From an uncultured Lachnospiraceae bacterium (GTDB lineage: Bacteria; Bacillota; Clostridia; Lachnospirales; Lachnospiraceae), in the NCBI GenBank assembly GCA_902798585.1, contig CADBXF010000016.1:1-64000 (forward strand): a stretch of 64,000 nt of DNA. Direction: 5' to 3'. This document shows, in pieces, positions 23,242-31,765 of the stretch. Position numbers and translations under genes: made by a program. The notes under the pieces are model-generated. The model worked only from the letters and a program-made list of their open reading frames with translations. It was not told the origin of the DNA and made no database searches. Position 1 is the stretch's first letter; every line of letters begins with the position of its first letter.

Positions 23242-24129
23242 ATGACAACAAAGCAAATTGATTACTGCATAGAACTCGCCAGAACCCGGAATTTCAGCCG
23301 GGCTGCGGAAAATGCATTCGTGAGCCAGCCGACTTTTTCCTACCAGATCCGACTTCTCGAGGAAGAGATCGGTTTTCGGATCTTTGAGCGGAACGGCAAG
23401 GGCGCCGAACTCACTCCTGCAGGACAGCAATTTGTATCATACCTGACCGGCATGCGCGAGGAACTGAAGCGGGCCATTGAACAGGGGCAGAATTTCAGCG
23501 CACGGTATACCGACAACATCACCGTCAGCATGATGGTTCGTGAGGCGCTTTATTTTCTTCCGGAAGCCATCCGCATATTTGAAAAGGAGCAACCCGGTGT
23601 TCAGGTTACTCCTTTGTTTCAGTATGATAACGGCATCGAATCCTTCCTCAAAGACGAATCCGATATTCTCTTTGCCTTGCTTGAGCAGACGAAGCACATC
23701 CCGGGGATCAACGTTCACAGGCTCTTCGAATCCCATGTCTATCTCATCACCGTGAAGGATGATCCTTTGGCCGCCAAAAACCTCATCGTTGAGGAAGACC
23801 TCTACGGCAGGACTCTCATGGTCGGCGGCGGCTCTCCGGCCGCCCTGCGTGCCGTCCAGCAGCGAGTCATCGCGTCCGGCAGGGTGGAATACTTCAATAG
23901 CCCCGACCACGACTCTACTCTTGTAAATGTCGCATCCGGCAAAGGCATCTGTCTTGCTCCCGGATTCTTAAACGACCACAGCGGACAGTTTGCCTGGATT
24001 CCATATGACAGTGAGAAATGTTTTCACTGCGTCCTCTGCACCCACACGACGGATAGACGCGAGAGCCTTGCCGCATTTATACAAACGCTTCAGAAACTGT
24101 ACAAAGATGCAGTGGCTTTCCCGCTATAA
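23242..24129 (+). CDS. LysR-family transcriptional regulator
   Basis: 295 residues from ATG 23242 (MTTKQIDYCIELARTRNFSR), with GGAGGGAGG upstream. The winged helix continues QPTFSYQIRLLEEEIGFRIFERNGKG. The effector domain starts near residue 90 (NITVSMMVREALYFLPEAIR). It belongs to the CysL/OxyR-like group by shape. It is divergent from the flavodoxin-thioredoxin run, which suggests a redox signal, though no redox-sensing Cys pair is evident. Confidence 0.92.
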   Translation: MTTKQIDYCIELARTRNFSRAAENAFVSQPTFSYQIRLLEEEIGFRIFERNGKGAELTPAGQQFVSYLTGMREELKRAIEQGQNFSARYTDNITVSMMVREALYFLPEAIRIFEKEQPGVQVTPLFQYDNGIESFLKDESDILFALLEQTKHIPGINVHRLFESHVYLITVKDDPLAAKNLIVEEDLYGRTLMVGGGSPAALRAVQQRVIASGRVEYFNSPDHDSTLVNVASGKGICLAPGFLNDHSGQFAWIPYDSEKCFHCVLCTHTTDRRESLAAFIQTLQKLYKDAVAFPL

Positions 24130-24231
24130 TTTCAGAATTGTCCTCCCCCGTTTTATGATTTTCCTATAGCCATGTATCTGTGCATTCTGCTCACGCGGCA
24201 TAGACAGTTCACAAATATTTCACAAATATTG

Positions 24232-24258
24232 TTAGCACTCCCACTTGACGAGTGCTAA
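24232..24258. promoter_or_regulatory. CIRCE element (HrcA operator)
   Basis: A perfect TTAGCACTC-N9-GAGTGCTAA, 132 bases upstream of the hsp20 start. HrcA binds this repeat and represses heat-shock genes until unfolded protein titrates GroEL. Confidence 0.97.
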
Positions 24259-24273
24259 TTTAAGTGCTATAAC
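24245..24273 (+). promoter_or_regulatory. Heat-shock gene promoter overlapping CIRCE
   Basis: TTGACG (24245-24250), 17 bases, TATAAC (24268-24273). The -35 box starts inside the CIRCE spacer and its last base is the first of the right arm, so HrcA binding blocks polymerase directly. Confidence 0.8.
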
Positions 24274-24389
24274 ATAATCGAACAGAGGAACAGAGAAGAC
24301 CAAAAGAACGGTATGTTCCAATGATCTAATCCCTCCTTCCCCTTGCTCAGTAGCTATTAACAGCATTGAGTGAAAAGGAGGTAGGCATT

Positions 24390-24839
24390 ATGTTAAGACC
24401 TAGTATTTTTGGAGAAGATTTATTTGACGACTGGTTCGCATTCCCGGATTTCAGAGATCTGGACAGAACCGAAAGAAAGCTGTACGGCAGACATGCCGAC
24501 AGGATGATGAAGACCGATGTTCACGAGCATGACGATCACTACGAAGTAGATATCGACCTGCCCGGCTTCAAGAAAGAAGAGATTGGTCTGGAGCTGAACA
24601 ATGGATATCTCATTATCAGCGCAAACAAGGGTCTGGATAAGGACGAAAAGGATAAGAAGGGTAAACTTATCAGACAGGAGCGTTATTCCGGATCAATGCA
24701 GAGAAGCTTCTATGTCGGCGAGAACATCACCGAGGAAGATATTAAGGCAAGCTTCAAGCACGGTGTTTTGAATCTCACCCTTCCTAAGAAGGACAAAGAG
24801 AAACTTCCCGAAAAGAAACAGATACTCATCGAAGGATGA
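24390..24839 (+). CDS. Hsp20-family small heat-shock protein
   Basis: 149 residues from ATG 24390 (MLRPSIFGEDLFDDW), 6 bases after AAAGGAGG. The alpha-crystallin domain runs from TDVHEHDDHYEVDIDLPGFK to GVLNLTLPKKD, and the C-terminal ILI anchor motif (QILIEG) is present. It is an ATP-independent holdase that keeps unfolding proteins soluble in the cytoplasm. It is monocistronic, with the CIRCE site and promoter upstream and a strong terminator downstream. Its 5' leader of about 110 bases is otherwise unremarkable. Confidence 0.95.
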   Translation: MLRPSIFGEDLFDDWFAFPDFRDLDRTERKLYGRHADRMMKTDVHEHDDHYEVDIDLPGFKKEEIGLELNNGYLIISANKGLDKDEKDKKGKLIRQERYSGSMQRSFYVGENITEEDIKASFKHGVLNLTLPKKDKEKLPEKKQILIEG

Positions 24840-24843
24840 CGTT

Positions 24844-24879
24844 AAGAAGGGCCTGCGGATTTCCCGCAGGCCCTTCTTT
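24844..24879 (+). terminator. Terminator of hsp20
   Basis: The 15-bp stem AAGAAGGGCCTGCGG / CCGCAGGCCCTTCTT, followed by TTT. Confidence 0.9.
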
Positions 24880-25020
24880 ATGCTTGTGTATTGTGTCTTT
24901 GTCTAATCTGATAAGCACTTAACTGAGAAAGCTGCAATAGTTCATAACTACACTCAAAATACTGTATTGATGAGATAGTGAGTTTTCCCCTGTTAACAAA
25001 GAAATGTCAGACCTTGTTTT

Positions 25021-26607
25021 CTAAATTATCTTCGTATCGGTTCTTTCTACCATATATACTTCATAGAGCCGGAGCAATGCGTAAAAGTATAAATCTTCCT
25101 GCGTTTTTATCATATAATCTTCGATTTCCACATGATCCCATCTCTCATCTATCGCAAATTTCTTTTTATCAAGCCAGTACGAACTTGTAATAACGAATCG
25201 ACAAATCCATTCAGTTACAATTGACTCATCTTGAGCGGCACACAACCCCAAATCATTCCATAAGTAGTCAAGCGGCGGCGTTATTATTCGCTCGGGATGG
25301 TCTTCCTTTTCCCACATGTAGTCGCGAATATAATCTGACATTGAACATTTGTCTTTGGGTATGCTCTTAAACCCAAAGAATGTCGGATTTAACTCAATCA
25401 AGCGATCAAAGATGGGAGGATTATTTTCCAAATCCACCGGCTCTTCAGAGTATAATTCATATGCTCTTCGAAAGTATTTAGCCCCATCATAGAAGTAGTC
25501 TCTTTCTGTAAGGCCTTTCTCTTTTATCTCTCTTTCGTAATTTTCGAAACATTCTCTAAGCCAAGGACCCGATTCCGGAATCTCCGGGATACTCTTCAAC
25601 CGAAGGATTTCTTTTCGGACTGACTTTTTACACAGAGAAAACTCCGAATACATCTTACGGACATTGTTGTGAATAGGATCTACATAAAAAGCTATCTGAC
25701 AAAGTGGAAGTAAGCCTATGGTTTTCTCATACTCTTTGCAGAACTTTCGTGCTTCAAGAACTTCTTCTTCCGAAACTTGTTCCACCGCCACCGCAGATTC
25801 CATCTCGGACTCTCGCGCAATAGTTTTCCCTCCATCAGCCGAATTCACTATTATTGACCCCTCGACTGCGTTGATATTTTCCTTTTCTTGGAAATTTTCC
25901 GCATCGCTTTCTTTCGTTGAAGGCCCATTCGGAATATCAAATGTTACATCTCTATTCTTATCCTCACAGCCTATCTTACTTACAAACTTCCACTCGCCTC
26001 TTGGGCCTTCTTTCGTATACCACTGATGAAATGTATTTTCTCCGAGCGCTGAATCCGACCTTTTTTCCAAAGTGTATCGTAGCACGTCCGTCAAGAAAAC
26101 CGGAAAAGAAATGTGTGTCGCTTTTACAATGTCCTGTGCCTTAACACGGATACCCTGACTCACTTCGAAATGCTCGTCGCGCTTAATCCCTGCGTCATCA
26201 TGTATCACTTCAATCAACGCAGATATCAACCATATGCACTTCGCCTCATTCAAATACGTATTTTTGAACTCTATAACCCGCCGGTACACTTTTTCTTTAT
26301 TCCCAATCAACTCCTTATGAAAAGCAGCGATTGCCGATGAATCTCCAAACGGGATATAAATGCTTTTTCTTGCTCTGCAGCATTTAAAGTCGGATACCGT
26401 TCTTCTCAAAGAATCGCCTCTCGACTCTTCTATAGGTTCTCCAGTTATCATTCTTGAGAAACCGCAAAAAACATCCATGTCAGAAAGATTATCCTTATAA
26501 CCTCCAACGCCATCATGGTTTCTAACTCGCTTCCGCGGTTTTCTTGTCTCTAATAACAAATCATACAGAATTGCCATGCAAAGGTACGGTTCTTGAGATT
26601 TGTCCAT
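25021..26607 (-). CDS. Unrecognised 528-residue protein in an AT-rich insert
   Basis: I do not recognise the family. It is a soluble protein without signal peptide or membrane helix. The N-terminal part (about residues 1-225) has conserved-looking aromatic and charged stretches such as DMDVFCGFSRMITGE and SFPVFLTDVLRYTLEKR, ending in HQWYTKEGPRGEWKF. A low-complexity acidic linker (225-285) follows, then a helical C-terminal domain with ELYSEEPVDLENNPP and ELNPTFFGFKSIPKD. The composition is clearly lower in GC than the core genes. It starts after GGGAGG, is divergent from the DUF4417 gene, and probably belongs to a mobile or defence-type insert. Confidence 0.6.
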   Translation of the reverse strand: MDKSQEPYLCMAILYDLLLETRKPRKRVRNHDGVGGYKDNLSDMDVFCGFSRMITGEPIEESRGDSLRRTVSDFKCCRARKSIYIPFGDSSAIAAFHKELIGNKEKVYRRVIEFKNTYLNEAKCIWLISALIEVIHDDAGIKRDEHFEVSQGIRVKAQDIVKATHISFPVFLTDVLRYTLEKRSDSALGENTFHQWYTKEGPRGEWKFVSKIGCEDKNRDVTFDIPNGPSTKESDAENFQEKENINAVEGSIIVNSADGGKTIARESEMESAVAVEQVSEEEVLEARKFCKEYEKTIGLLPLCQIAFYVDPIHNNVRKMYSEFSLCKKSVRKEILRLKSIPEIPESGPWLRECFENYEREIKEKGLTERDYFYDGAKYFRRAYELYSEEPVDLENNPPIFDRLIELNPTFFGFKSIPKDKCSMSDYIRDYMWEKEDHPERIITPPLDYLWNDLGLCAAQDESIVTEWICRFVITSSYWLDKKKFAIDERWDHVEIEDYMIKTQEDLYFYALLRLYEVYMVERTDTKII

Positions 26608-26754
26608 CGTTTCCTCCCGAATTAGTAACGCTATTCCACCTTATCCCATATTATAGCCACTTTCCGCCCATTGACCGCGACCTTATCTCAATTATTGTAA
26701 GACCAGACAACGGAAAACCGTTTCGTCAATATTTTTTCAGAAAGGAAAGCGAAT

Positions 26755-27477
26755 ATGATCACTAAACAGAATAGCGATATCCGAAAAGGATGTCAAGACA
26801 TGTGGAATGCCTTCATGCTAAAGGGTGCAGTTTATACTTTGGAATCCGATTTACCTATTTGTCCATGCACAGCAAAAGATGTTCCAAAGCGCTTAATCTC
26901 TTTCCCGGAGGCCAAGCATGTTTTCAGAAATACAATCGAGATCAATCCAAATTTTCACGTGGACGCCTTTGTACATTTTTTCACTGATGATCAAAAGTTT
27001 GATGGTCCTCAAAGCGGAATCTGGGCAAAGCCTATGAACGCCTTGGAAATCATCCGTCATTTTTCAGGTGCCATAACTCCGGACTTCTCTACCAACGCTG
27101 ATTTTCCGGATGGGCTAAAACGGTATAACACTCTTCGAATGCGTCAATTTGGTTATTGGTTAACGTCAGAAGGAATTGAAGTCATTAACAATGTCCGCTG
27201 GGGAACTGAGGAAATGTGGAGTTATTGCTTTGACGGTATTCCATATAACAGCATGGTAGCGATTGGAACCGTCGCAAGTGGAATACGAAAGTTGGAGAAT
27301 CGCTCTGACTTTGAAATCGGTCTGTTCAAAATGGTGGAATACCTCAACCCGCATACCATAATAATCTATGGCTCTGGCAATTACGATTGTTTTAAGAAAC
27401 TCGAAGAGATAGGCATCCGTATTGTCGCTTTCCCAAGTGAAACAAACCTTGCCTACCATTCGAAGAAAGGAGACTAA
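26755..27477 (+). CDS. DUF4417 domain protein
   Basis: 240 residues. The DUF4417 pattern is clear: DAFVHFFTDDQKFDGPQSG, ITPDFSTNADFPDG, GYWLTSEGIEVINNVRW, YCFDGIPYNSMVAIGT and an IIIYGSGNY segment near the end. Proteins of this family are found in phages, conjugative elements and genomic islands, with no known activity. It lies 1 base before the toxin gene. It may belong to the toxin-immunity unit or only share its transcript. AT-rich like its neighbours. Confidence 0.8.
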   Translation: MITKQNSDIRKGCQDMWNAFMLKGAVYTLESDLPICPCTAKDVPKRLISFPEAKHVFRNTIEINPNFHVDAFVHFFTDDQKFDGPQSGIWAKPMNALEIIRHFSGAITPDFSTNADFPDGLKRYNTLRMRQFGYWLTSEGIEVINNVRWGTEEMWSYCFDGIPYNSMVAIGTVASGIRKLENRSDFEIGLFKMVEYLNPHTIIIYGSGNYDCFKKLEEIGIRIVAFPSETNLAYHSKKGD

Positions 27478-27478
27478 T

Positions 27479-28030
27479 ATGTCAAAGCCGAGTAGCGGCC
27501 ATTTTATCGGAACTGCAGGAAGCAATAGCACTTTTAAAATCCTTTCCCAAAAGGATTACAAAAGTGTTATAATTACTCCGAAAGGGATTGACTTACGAGA
27601 GCATCCTACGAAGTACAAACAAATGAGTTCAAAAAAGCTCAAATCCCTCCGTGAGAAGGAAGCCAATCGCACCCTTACAAAAGCAGAATATAAACACAAG
27701 GAATGGCAACGTCGTCTATCAGCTCGTCGTAAAGAAGCTATTACACAGTTCTGGAAAAACGAGCGTAAGCGCATTAAACAAAACCTTCCGACTACCCGTA
27801 ACTGGAGTGCTGAACAACGCCAAGCGATACTATCCGGAAAGCAACCAAAGTATAAAGGCAAAACTATTTCCAGTCATCACACATACAGCGTGGCGAAATA
27901 CCCTCATTTGGCAAACCGCAAAGAATTAATATACCCCGCCACATTTTATGAACACGTACATGGATGGCACGGTGGCAATACTAAGAGAAGCCTTCCGGGT
28001 GTTCCCATCAAAATGATTAAAGAGTTTTAG
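27479..28030 (+). CDS. HNH-type nuclease toxin (SHH/HxGG class)
   Basis: 183 residues from ATG 27479 (AAAGGAG upstream). The N-terminal third has SGHFIGTAGS and DLREHPTKYKQMS, followed by a basic helical stretch. The C-terminal nuclease core reads GKTISSHHTYSVAKYPHLAN, then YPATFYEHVHGWHGGNTKRS, with His pairs and the WHGGN motif of HNH/ENDO VII polymorphic toxin domains. No N-terminal trafficking domain is present, so it is either a standalone effector or the tail of a modular toxin. The downstream gene is its probable immunity protein. A DNase or RNase role is inferred from the fold. Confidence 0.8.
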   Translation: MSKPSSGHFIGTAGSNSTFKILSQKDYKSVIITPKGIDLREHPTKYKQMSSKKLKSLREKEANRTLTKAEYKHKEWQRRLSARRKEAITQFWKNERKRIKQNLPTTRNWSAEQRQAILSGKQPKYKGKTISSHHTYSVAKYPHLANRKELIYPATFYEHVHGWHGGNTKRSLPGVPIKMIKEF

Positions 28031-28041
28031 GAGGTACCATA

Positions 28042-28398
28042 ATGAATAGTTATCCTGAAGACAGAATCGGATTAGTCATTAAATCTGCCGATTCGGTTGC
28101 AAAATGTATATCAATCATCCGTAAATACAACCCCATTTCTATGGCCGAGATTAAATCCGCTTTAGAAAACAAAACTTTTGTATTTGATTGCGATTACACC
28201 AACGACTCTGGTGTTCGTAAAGTACGTCGCTGCTTTGATGAACTTGTAAAAGCAGGAGCCACCGTAGAAATCTATGAGGACGGAGATCTGACAAACCGCG
28301 AATTCATTTCCAATCTGCTTAATTCTTATCAAGAGATTGACGAAGAAATTCAGAATCAGATTGATGCTGAGGTTGAGGCCGAAGGCGGCGACGATTAA
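28042..28398 (+). CDS. Putative immunity protein with an L7/L12-like C-terminal fold
   Basis: 118 residues, strongly acidic at the end (EIDEEIQNQIDAEVEAEGGDD region). It begins 11 bases after the toxin stop behind GGAGG. The core, IGLVIKSADSVAKCISIIRKY, then SMAEIKSALE and ELVKAGATVEIYED, lines up with the ribosomal L7/L12 C-terminal domain (VIK...IRxxTGLGLKEAKxLV...AGAxVEI). I infer that it binds and neutralises the preceding nuclease. The likeness to L7/L12 is by eye and needs a profile search. Confidence 0.7.
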   Translation: MNSYPEDRIGLVIKSADSVAKCISIIRKYNPISMAEIKSALENKTFVFDCDYTNDSGVRKVRRCFDELVKAGATVEIYEDGDLTNREFISNLLNSYQEIDEEIQNQIDAEVEAEGGDD

Positions 28399-28412
28399 CA
28401 TAAAACTCTTTC

Positions 28413-28450
28413 AACACTCTCCGAAACAATTAGCGGGGAGTGTTTTCTTT
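28413..28450 (+). terminator. Terminator of the toxin-immunity unit
   Basis: The stem AACACTCTCCG / CGGGGAGTGTT (one G-U pair), followed by TTCTTT. Confidence 0.85.
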
Positions 28451-28588
28451 GGCGACGTACTCACATTAGCCCGCAAATGAATATACTCACTCTATTCTTC
28501 TATCTCAGCCTCTTCCACTGAACCTACTTTTTTAGTGAACTATGATGTTCAAAACCTGTTTCCTGACATTCCGAATCCTTGCAACACT

Positions 28589-28619
28589 AAAAGGCCAACA
28601 GACATTCCGCCTGTTGGCC
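28589..28619 (-). terminator. Terminator of the rplJ-rplL unit
   Basis: On the minus strand GGCCAACAG / CTGTTGGCC with a 9-base loop, followed by TTTTAG. Confidence 0.88.
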
Positions 28620-28652
28620 CTTTGGATCAATTTGATGATGCCCTGGAAAGAG

Positions 28653-28963
28653 TTACTTCAAAGTAACCTTAGCGCCCTCAGCCTCAACCTTCTTCTTGAT
28701 GTCCTCAGCCTCTTCCTTGCTTGCGTTCTCCTTGATCATCTTAGGAGCGCCGTCTACAAGGTGTTCTCACCAACCTCGGTCAACTCTACATTGAACTCGG
28801 TCTTCTCTTCCTCAGCTGCAGCTGCTGCACCTGCGCCTGCTGCTGCTACAACAACACCTGCTGCAGCGCTTACACCGAACTCCTCCTCGCAAGCCTTTAC
28901 GAGATCGTTCAGCTCAAGTACGCTCATAGCCTTGATTGCATCGATAAATTCCTGATTAGTCAT
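28653..28963 (-). pseudogene. rplL: Ribosomal protein L7/L12 gene with internal deletion and frameshift
   Basis: The start (ATG 28963 behind GGAGG) encodes [20 protein letters not shown], the Ala-rich hinge and [11 protein letters not shown], then stops at 28754. In the next frame the end of the C-terminal domain continues, [20 protein letters not shown] to GAKVTLK, with the stop at 28653. The segment expected between them (about 21 residues, KIKVIKVVREVTGLGLKEAKD-type) is missing. The 311 bases plus 61 would give a normal gene of 123 codons. The missing helices contact translation factors, and rplL is nearly always essential and single-copy. A second copy elsewhere or an assembly error is therefore likely. 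Confidence 0.88.
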
Positions 28964-29057
28964 GGTAATAACCTCCATTGAAAATGTGTGCGGGCGATTA
29001 CTGCCCTCGGACGACTTCGTCCGTCATGCCGCTATGCGGCGGTTTCGTGCGGGTGTC

Positions 29058-29552
29058 TCAGGCAACTTCGCCCTTCTTTTCCGCAATCTGCGAGAGAATT
29101 CTCGCGATGTTCGAAAGCGGGGACTTGATGCTTCCGAGGAGCTTGGAAATAAGAACCTCTCTCGAAGGAATGGTCGCAACAACCTTGCATCCTTCGGCAT
29201 CATAGTAAGTTCCCTCAACAACTCCGCCCTTGAACTCGAGCTTGTCAGCGGTCTTCATTGCGTCAGCAAGAAGGCGCGCGGGAGCGGTTGCATCTTCTAC
29301 GCCGAATGCTACAGCCGTAGGGCCGTCAAGGTGCTTGGAAAGCTCCTCGAACACAGTGCCGGCGAAGACTCTCTTGAGATACGTGTTCTTGTACACCTTG
29401 TACACAACGCCGTTCTCACGAAGGGACTTGCGAAGTTTGGTATCCTGCTCTACCGTCAATCCACGATAATCAACTAAAACGACAGCCTTAGCGGCCTCCA
29501 CATTCTTAGCGATCTCGTCGAGAATCGGCTGCTTCAACTCAACCTTTGCCAT
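29058..29552 (-). CDS. rplJ: Ribosomal protein L10
   Basis: 164 residues from ATG 29552 after AAAGGAGG. AKVELKQPILDEIAKNVEAA and VVLVDYRGLTVEQDTKLRK are the L10 N-terminal domain that binds 23S rRNA. NTYLKRVF and AVAFGVEDATAPA follow. The C-terminal helix (about 130-164) normally holds the L7/L12 dimers. The gene is preceded by an L10 leader with an attenuator and followed by rplL about 95 bases downstream. L10 in complex with L7/L12 binds the leader and represses the operon. Confidence 0.95.
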   Translation of the reverse strand: MAKVELKQPILDEIAKNVEAAKAVVLVDYRGLTVEQDTKLRKSLRENGVVYKVYKNTYLKRVFAGTVFEELSKHLDGPTAVAFGVEDATAPARLLADAMKTADKLEFKGGVVEGTYYDAEGCKVVATIPSREVLISKLLGSIKSPLSNIARILSQIAEKKGEVA

Positions 29553-29601
29553 GTGAATTACCTCCTTTGTAGTGTAACGCCGATGTGCCTGCGCACTTGA
29601 A

Positions 29602-29639
29602 AATAAAAAATGCTGCGATTCCGAAACGAAATCCCAGCA
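29602..29639 (-). terminator. Attenuator hairpin before rplJ
   Basis: On the minus strand TGCTG..GATT..CG pairs with CG..AATC..CAGCA, followed by TTTTTTATTTT. It is the terminator half of the L10 leader, 50 bases upstream of rplJ. I expect it to alternate with the leader fold. Confidence 0.75.
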
Positions 29640-29735
29640 CATGATATCTAATCAAATGAGCTGACATATCCTCGGCAGGCGTCGGATTGAAATCCTTCTT
29701 ACACCCTTGCGGGTACCTGCTGTCTTCGGCAGTCG
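29640..29735 (-). ncRNA. L10 leader (r-protein autoregulatory RNA)
   Basis: Just after the promoter, the minus strand carries TGCCGAAGACAGCAGG at about 29726-29711, a GC hairpin (TACCCGCAAGGGTG) and the closing CGCCTGCCGAGGA near 29667-29680. AGACAGCAGG and CCTGCCGAGGA are the two conserved arms of the Rfam L10 leader family. It binds the L10(L7/L12) complex and controls rplJ-rplL expression together with the attenuator. Confidence 0.85.
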
Positions 29736-29741
29736 ACCATA

Positions 29742-29770
29742 TTTATACCACACCTCCCGCGCCTTGTCAA
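29742..29770 (-). promoter_or_regulatory. Promoter of rplJ-rplL
   Basis: On the minus strand TTGACA (29770-29765), 17 bases, TATAAA (29747-29742). It stands directly upstream of the L10 leader. The remaining stretch up to the rplA stop (29771-29940) shows no clear gene or hairpin. Confidence 0.85.
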
Positions 29771-29940
29771 GCATTATTTGCAAGAAACTTTTCCGTATTC
29801 ACCGATATGTGCGCGATATCGCCGACGGAAGGATTCCCCGGCACAGCACCGTACCGGGCTGCCGCCCCGCCGCGCCATCCTGACAACCGCTATTAACGGC
29901 AGTCCTTTACTTGTGCTATGGAGTTGAGGTGATTGCGGCA

Positions 29941-30633
29941 TCAGCCGAACTGAACAGGGTTCAGCTTCACGCCGGGGCCCATTGTGGAGCTCAGGGTAAC
30001 GCTTCTAAGGTACTGGCCCTTTGCGGTAGCCGGCTTTGCCTTAACGATCGCACCCATGAGAGTCTCAAAATTGTCCTTCAGCTGCTCGGCAGTGAAGGAA
30101 GCCTTACCAACCGGAACGTGGATGATGTTCGTCTTATCAAGACGATACTCTACTTTACCGGCTTTGATATCGTTAACAGCCTTGGTTACATCCATGGTAA
30201 CGGTGCCTGCCTTCGGGTTCGGCATCAAGCCCTTCGGTCCGAGTACGCGACCCAGTTTGCCGACAACGCCCATCATGTCAGGGGTTGCAACAACTACGTC
30301 AAACTCAAACCAGCCGTCCTTCTGAATTCTCGGAACGAGCTCCTCACCGCCTGCGTAATCAGCGCCGGCTGCAAGTGCCTCATCAATCTTCGGTCCCTTC
30401 GCGAACACGAGTACGCGAACGGTCTTGCCGGTTCCGTGAGGAAGAACGACAGCGCCGCGGACCTGCTGGTCAGCGTGACGGCCGTCAACACCGAGACGAA
30501 TGTGAGCTTCTACCGTCTCATCGAACTTCGCGGTAGCGGACTTCTTTACAAGATCAACAGCGGTAGCGGTATCATACTGTACGGTTCTGTCGATGTTCTT
30601 GGCAGCGTCCATGTATTTCTTTCCATGTTTCAT
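29941..30633 (-). CDS. rplA: Ribosomal protein L1
   Basis: 230 residues, normal length. It starts [15 protein letters not shown] and contains [40 protein letters not shown] and [13 protein letters not shown], the L1 signatures. L1 forms the mobile stalk near the ribosomal E site and represses its own operon by binding mRNA near rplK. It follows rplK by about 60 bases. Confidence 0.97.
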   Translation of the reverse strand: MKHGKKYMDAAKNIDRTVQYDTATAVDLVKKSATAKFDETVEAHIRLGVDGRHADQQVRGAVVLPHGTGKTVRVLVFAKGPKIDEALAAGADYAGGEELVPRIQKDGWFEFDVVVATPDMMGVVGKLGRVLGPKGLMPNPKAGTVTMDVTKAVNDIKAGKVEYRLDKTNIIHVPVGKASFTAEQLKDNFETLMGAIVKAKPATAKGQYLRSVTLSSTMGPGVKLNPVQFG

Positions 30634-30694
30634 AATTCAAACCTCCTAGTGGTAATGTCGGGAGATGATCCCTCCCACTCTTCTAATTCCTTAC

Positions 30695-31123
30695 TCAGTC
30701 ATCAACAACGGTGATACCCATGCTGCGTGCGGTACCGGCGATCATGCTGGTAGCTGCCTCAAGGGAACCTGCGTTCAAATCGGGCATCTTCAGCTCGGCA
30801 ATCTTAGCGACCTCGGATCTCTTGATTGAAGCAACCTTAACCTTGTTCGGGGTTCCGGAAGCCGTCTCAATCTTGCAGGCCTTCTTAAGAAGAACCGGAG
30901 CCGGAGGAGTCTTGGTGATGAAGCTGAAGCTCTTGTCCTGGTAAACCGTAATCACTACGGGAATGATCATTCCCTCCTGACCTGCGGTTCTGGCATTGAA
31001 CTCCTTCGTGAACTGCACGATGTTGACGCCGTGCTGACCAAGTGCAGGACCTACCGGAGGAGCCGGGGTTGCCTTAGCAGCCGGAATCTGTAACTTGATG
31101 TAACCTGTAACTTTTTTTGCCAT
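30695..31123 (-). CDS. rplK: Ribosomal protein L11
   Basis: 142 residues from ATG 31123 ([20 protein letters not shown]) behind AGGAGG. The longer frame extends into the nusG-rplK spacer. [21 protein letters not shown] and the C-terminal [10 protein letters not shown] are L11 signatures. L11 forms the GTPase-associated centre with 23S rRNA and L10. Confidence 0.97.
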   Translation of the reverse strand: MAKKVTGYIKLQIPAAKATPAPPVGPALGQHGVNIVQFTKEFNARTAGQEGMIIPVVITVYQDKSFSFITKTPPAPVLLKKACKIETASGTPNKVKVASIKRSEVAKIAELKMPDLNAGSLEAATSMIAGTARSMGITVVDD

Positions 31124-31226
31124 GTTAGCATACCTCCTAAAATGTGGTGTTATCGGAAGATTCCTCCCACGCACCGGAGAGCAACCGCTCCCGGTACCAT
31201 TGTCCGCTGCCTAAACGGACAATCGT

Positions 31227-31751
31227 TTACTTTTGAATAATAACATCGTCAAAGCTTACTTCAACAATCGTCGCACGGCCGAACATGGTCACCTCAACCA
31301 TGATGGTGCGCTTGCTGTTGTTGATTGCCTTGATCTCACCCGGGGTGTTTCTCCAGTTACCGCTCTGAATGATAACCGTCTCACCCTCAACAAACTCGGG
31401 AATAACCTCGGTACCGTCCGAGAGCAGTCCCATATTTTCGATCTCCGTCTCCGTCAACGGAACGGGCTTGGATCCGGGTCCGACAAATCCGGTCACGCCA
31501 CGCGTGTTGCGAACCACATACCATGTGTTGTCGTTCATTACCATGTTGACAAGCACATAACCCGGGAACATCATCTTCTTCTTAAGAACGCGGGTGCCGT
31601 TCTTGAGCTCCAATGTGTCCTGCATCGGAACGCGAACATCCAAGATCACGTCCTGAAGCTTGCGGTTCTCGATTGTCTTTTCCAAGTTGATCTTGACATT
31701 GTTCTCATACCCGGAATAGGTATGTACAACGTACCATTGTGCCTCTGCCAT
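31227..31751 (-). CDS. nusG: Transcription elongation/termination factor NusG
   Basis: 174 residues. The NGN domain is AQWYVVHTYSGYENNVKINL to RGVTGFVG. The KOW motif is FVEGETVIIQSGNWRNTPGEI near the C-terminus. It binds RNA polymerase and promotes processive elongation or pausing. It lies 14 bases downstream of secE in the conserved secE-nusG-rplK-rplA order. Confidence 0.96.
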   Translation of the reverse strand: MAEAQWYVVHTYSGYENNVKINLEKTIENRKLQDVILDVRVPMQDTLELKNGTRVLKKKMMFPGYVLVNMVMNDNTWYVVRNTRGVTGFVGPGSKPVPLTETEIENMGLLSDGTEVIPEFVEGETVIIQSGNWRNTPGEIKAINNSKRTIMVEVTMFGRATIVEVSFDDVIIQK

Positions 31752-31765
31752 ATCGTCACCTTACC

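Noticed and set aside
26608..26754. Possible attachment site or promoter pair in the spacer between the 25021 and 26755 genes
   Set aside because: A TATAAT is visible on the minus strand, but no convincing -35 box and no direct repeat that would mark integration were found.
28399..28652. A further small gene between the immunity gene and rplL
   Set aside because: The region is filled by two terminators facing each other. The only open frame reads through the rplL C-terminus on the wrong strand.
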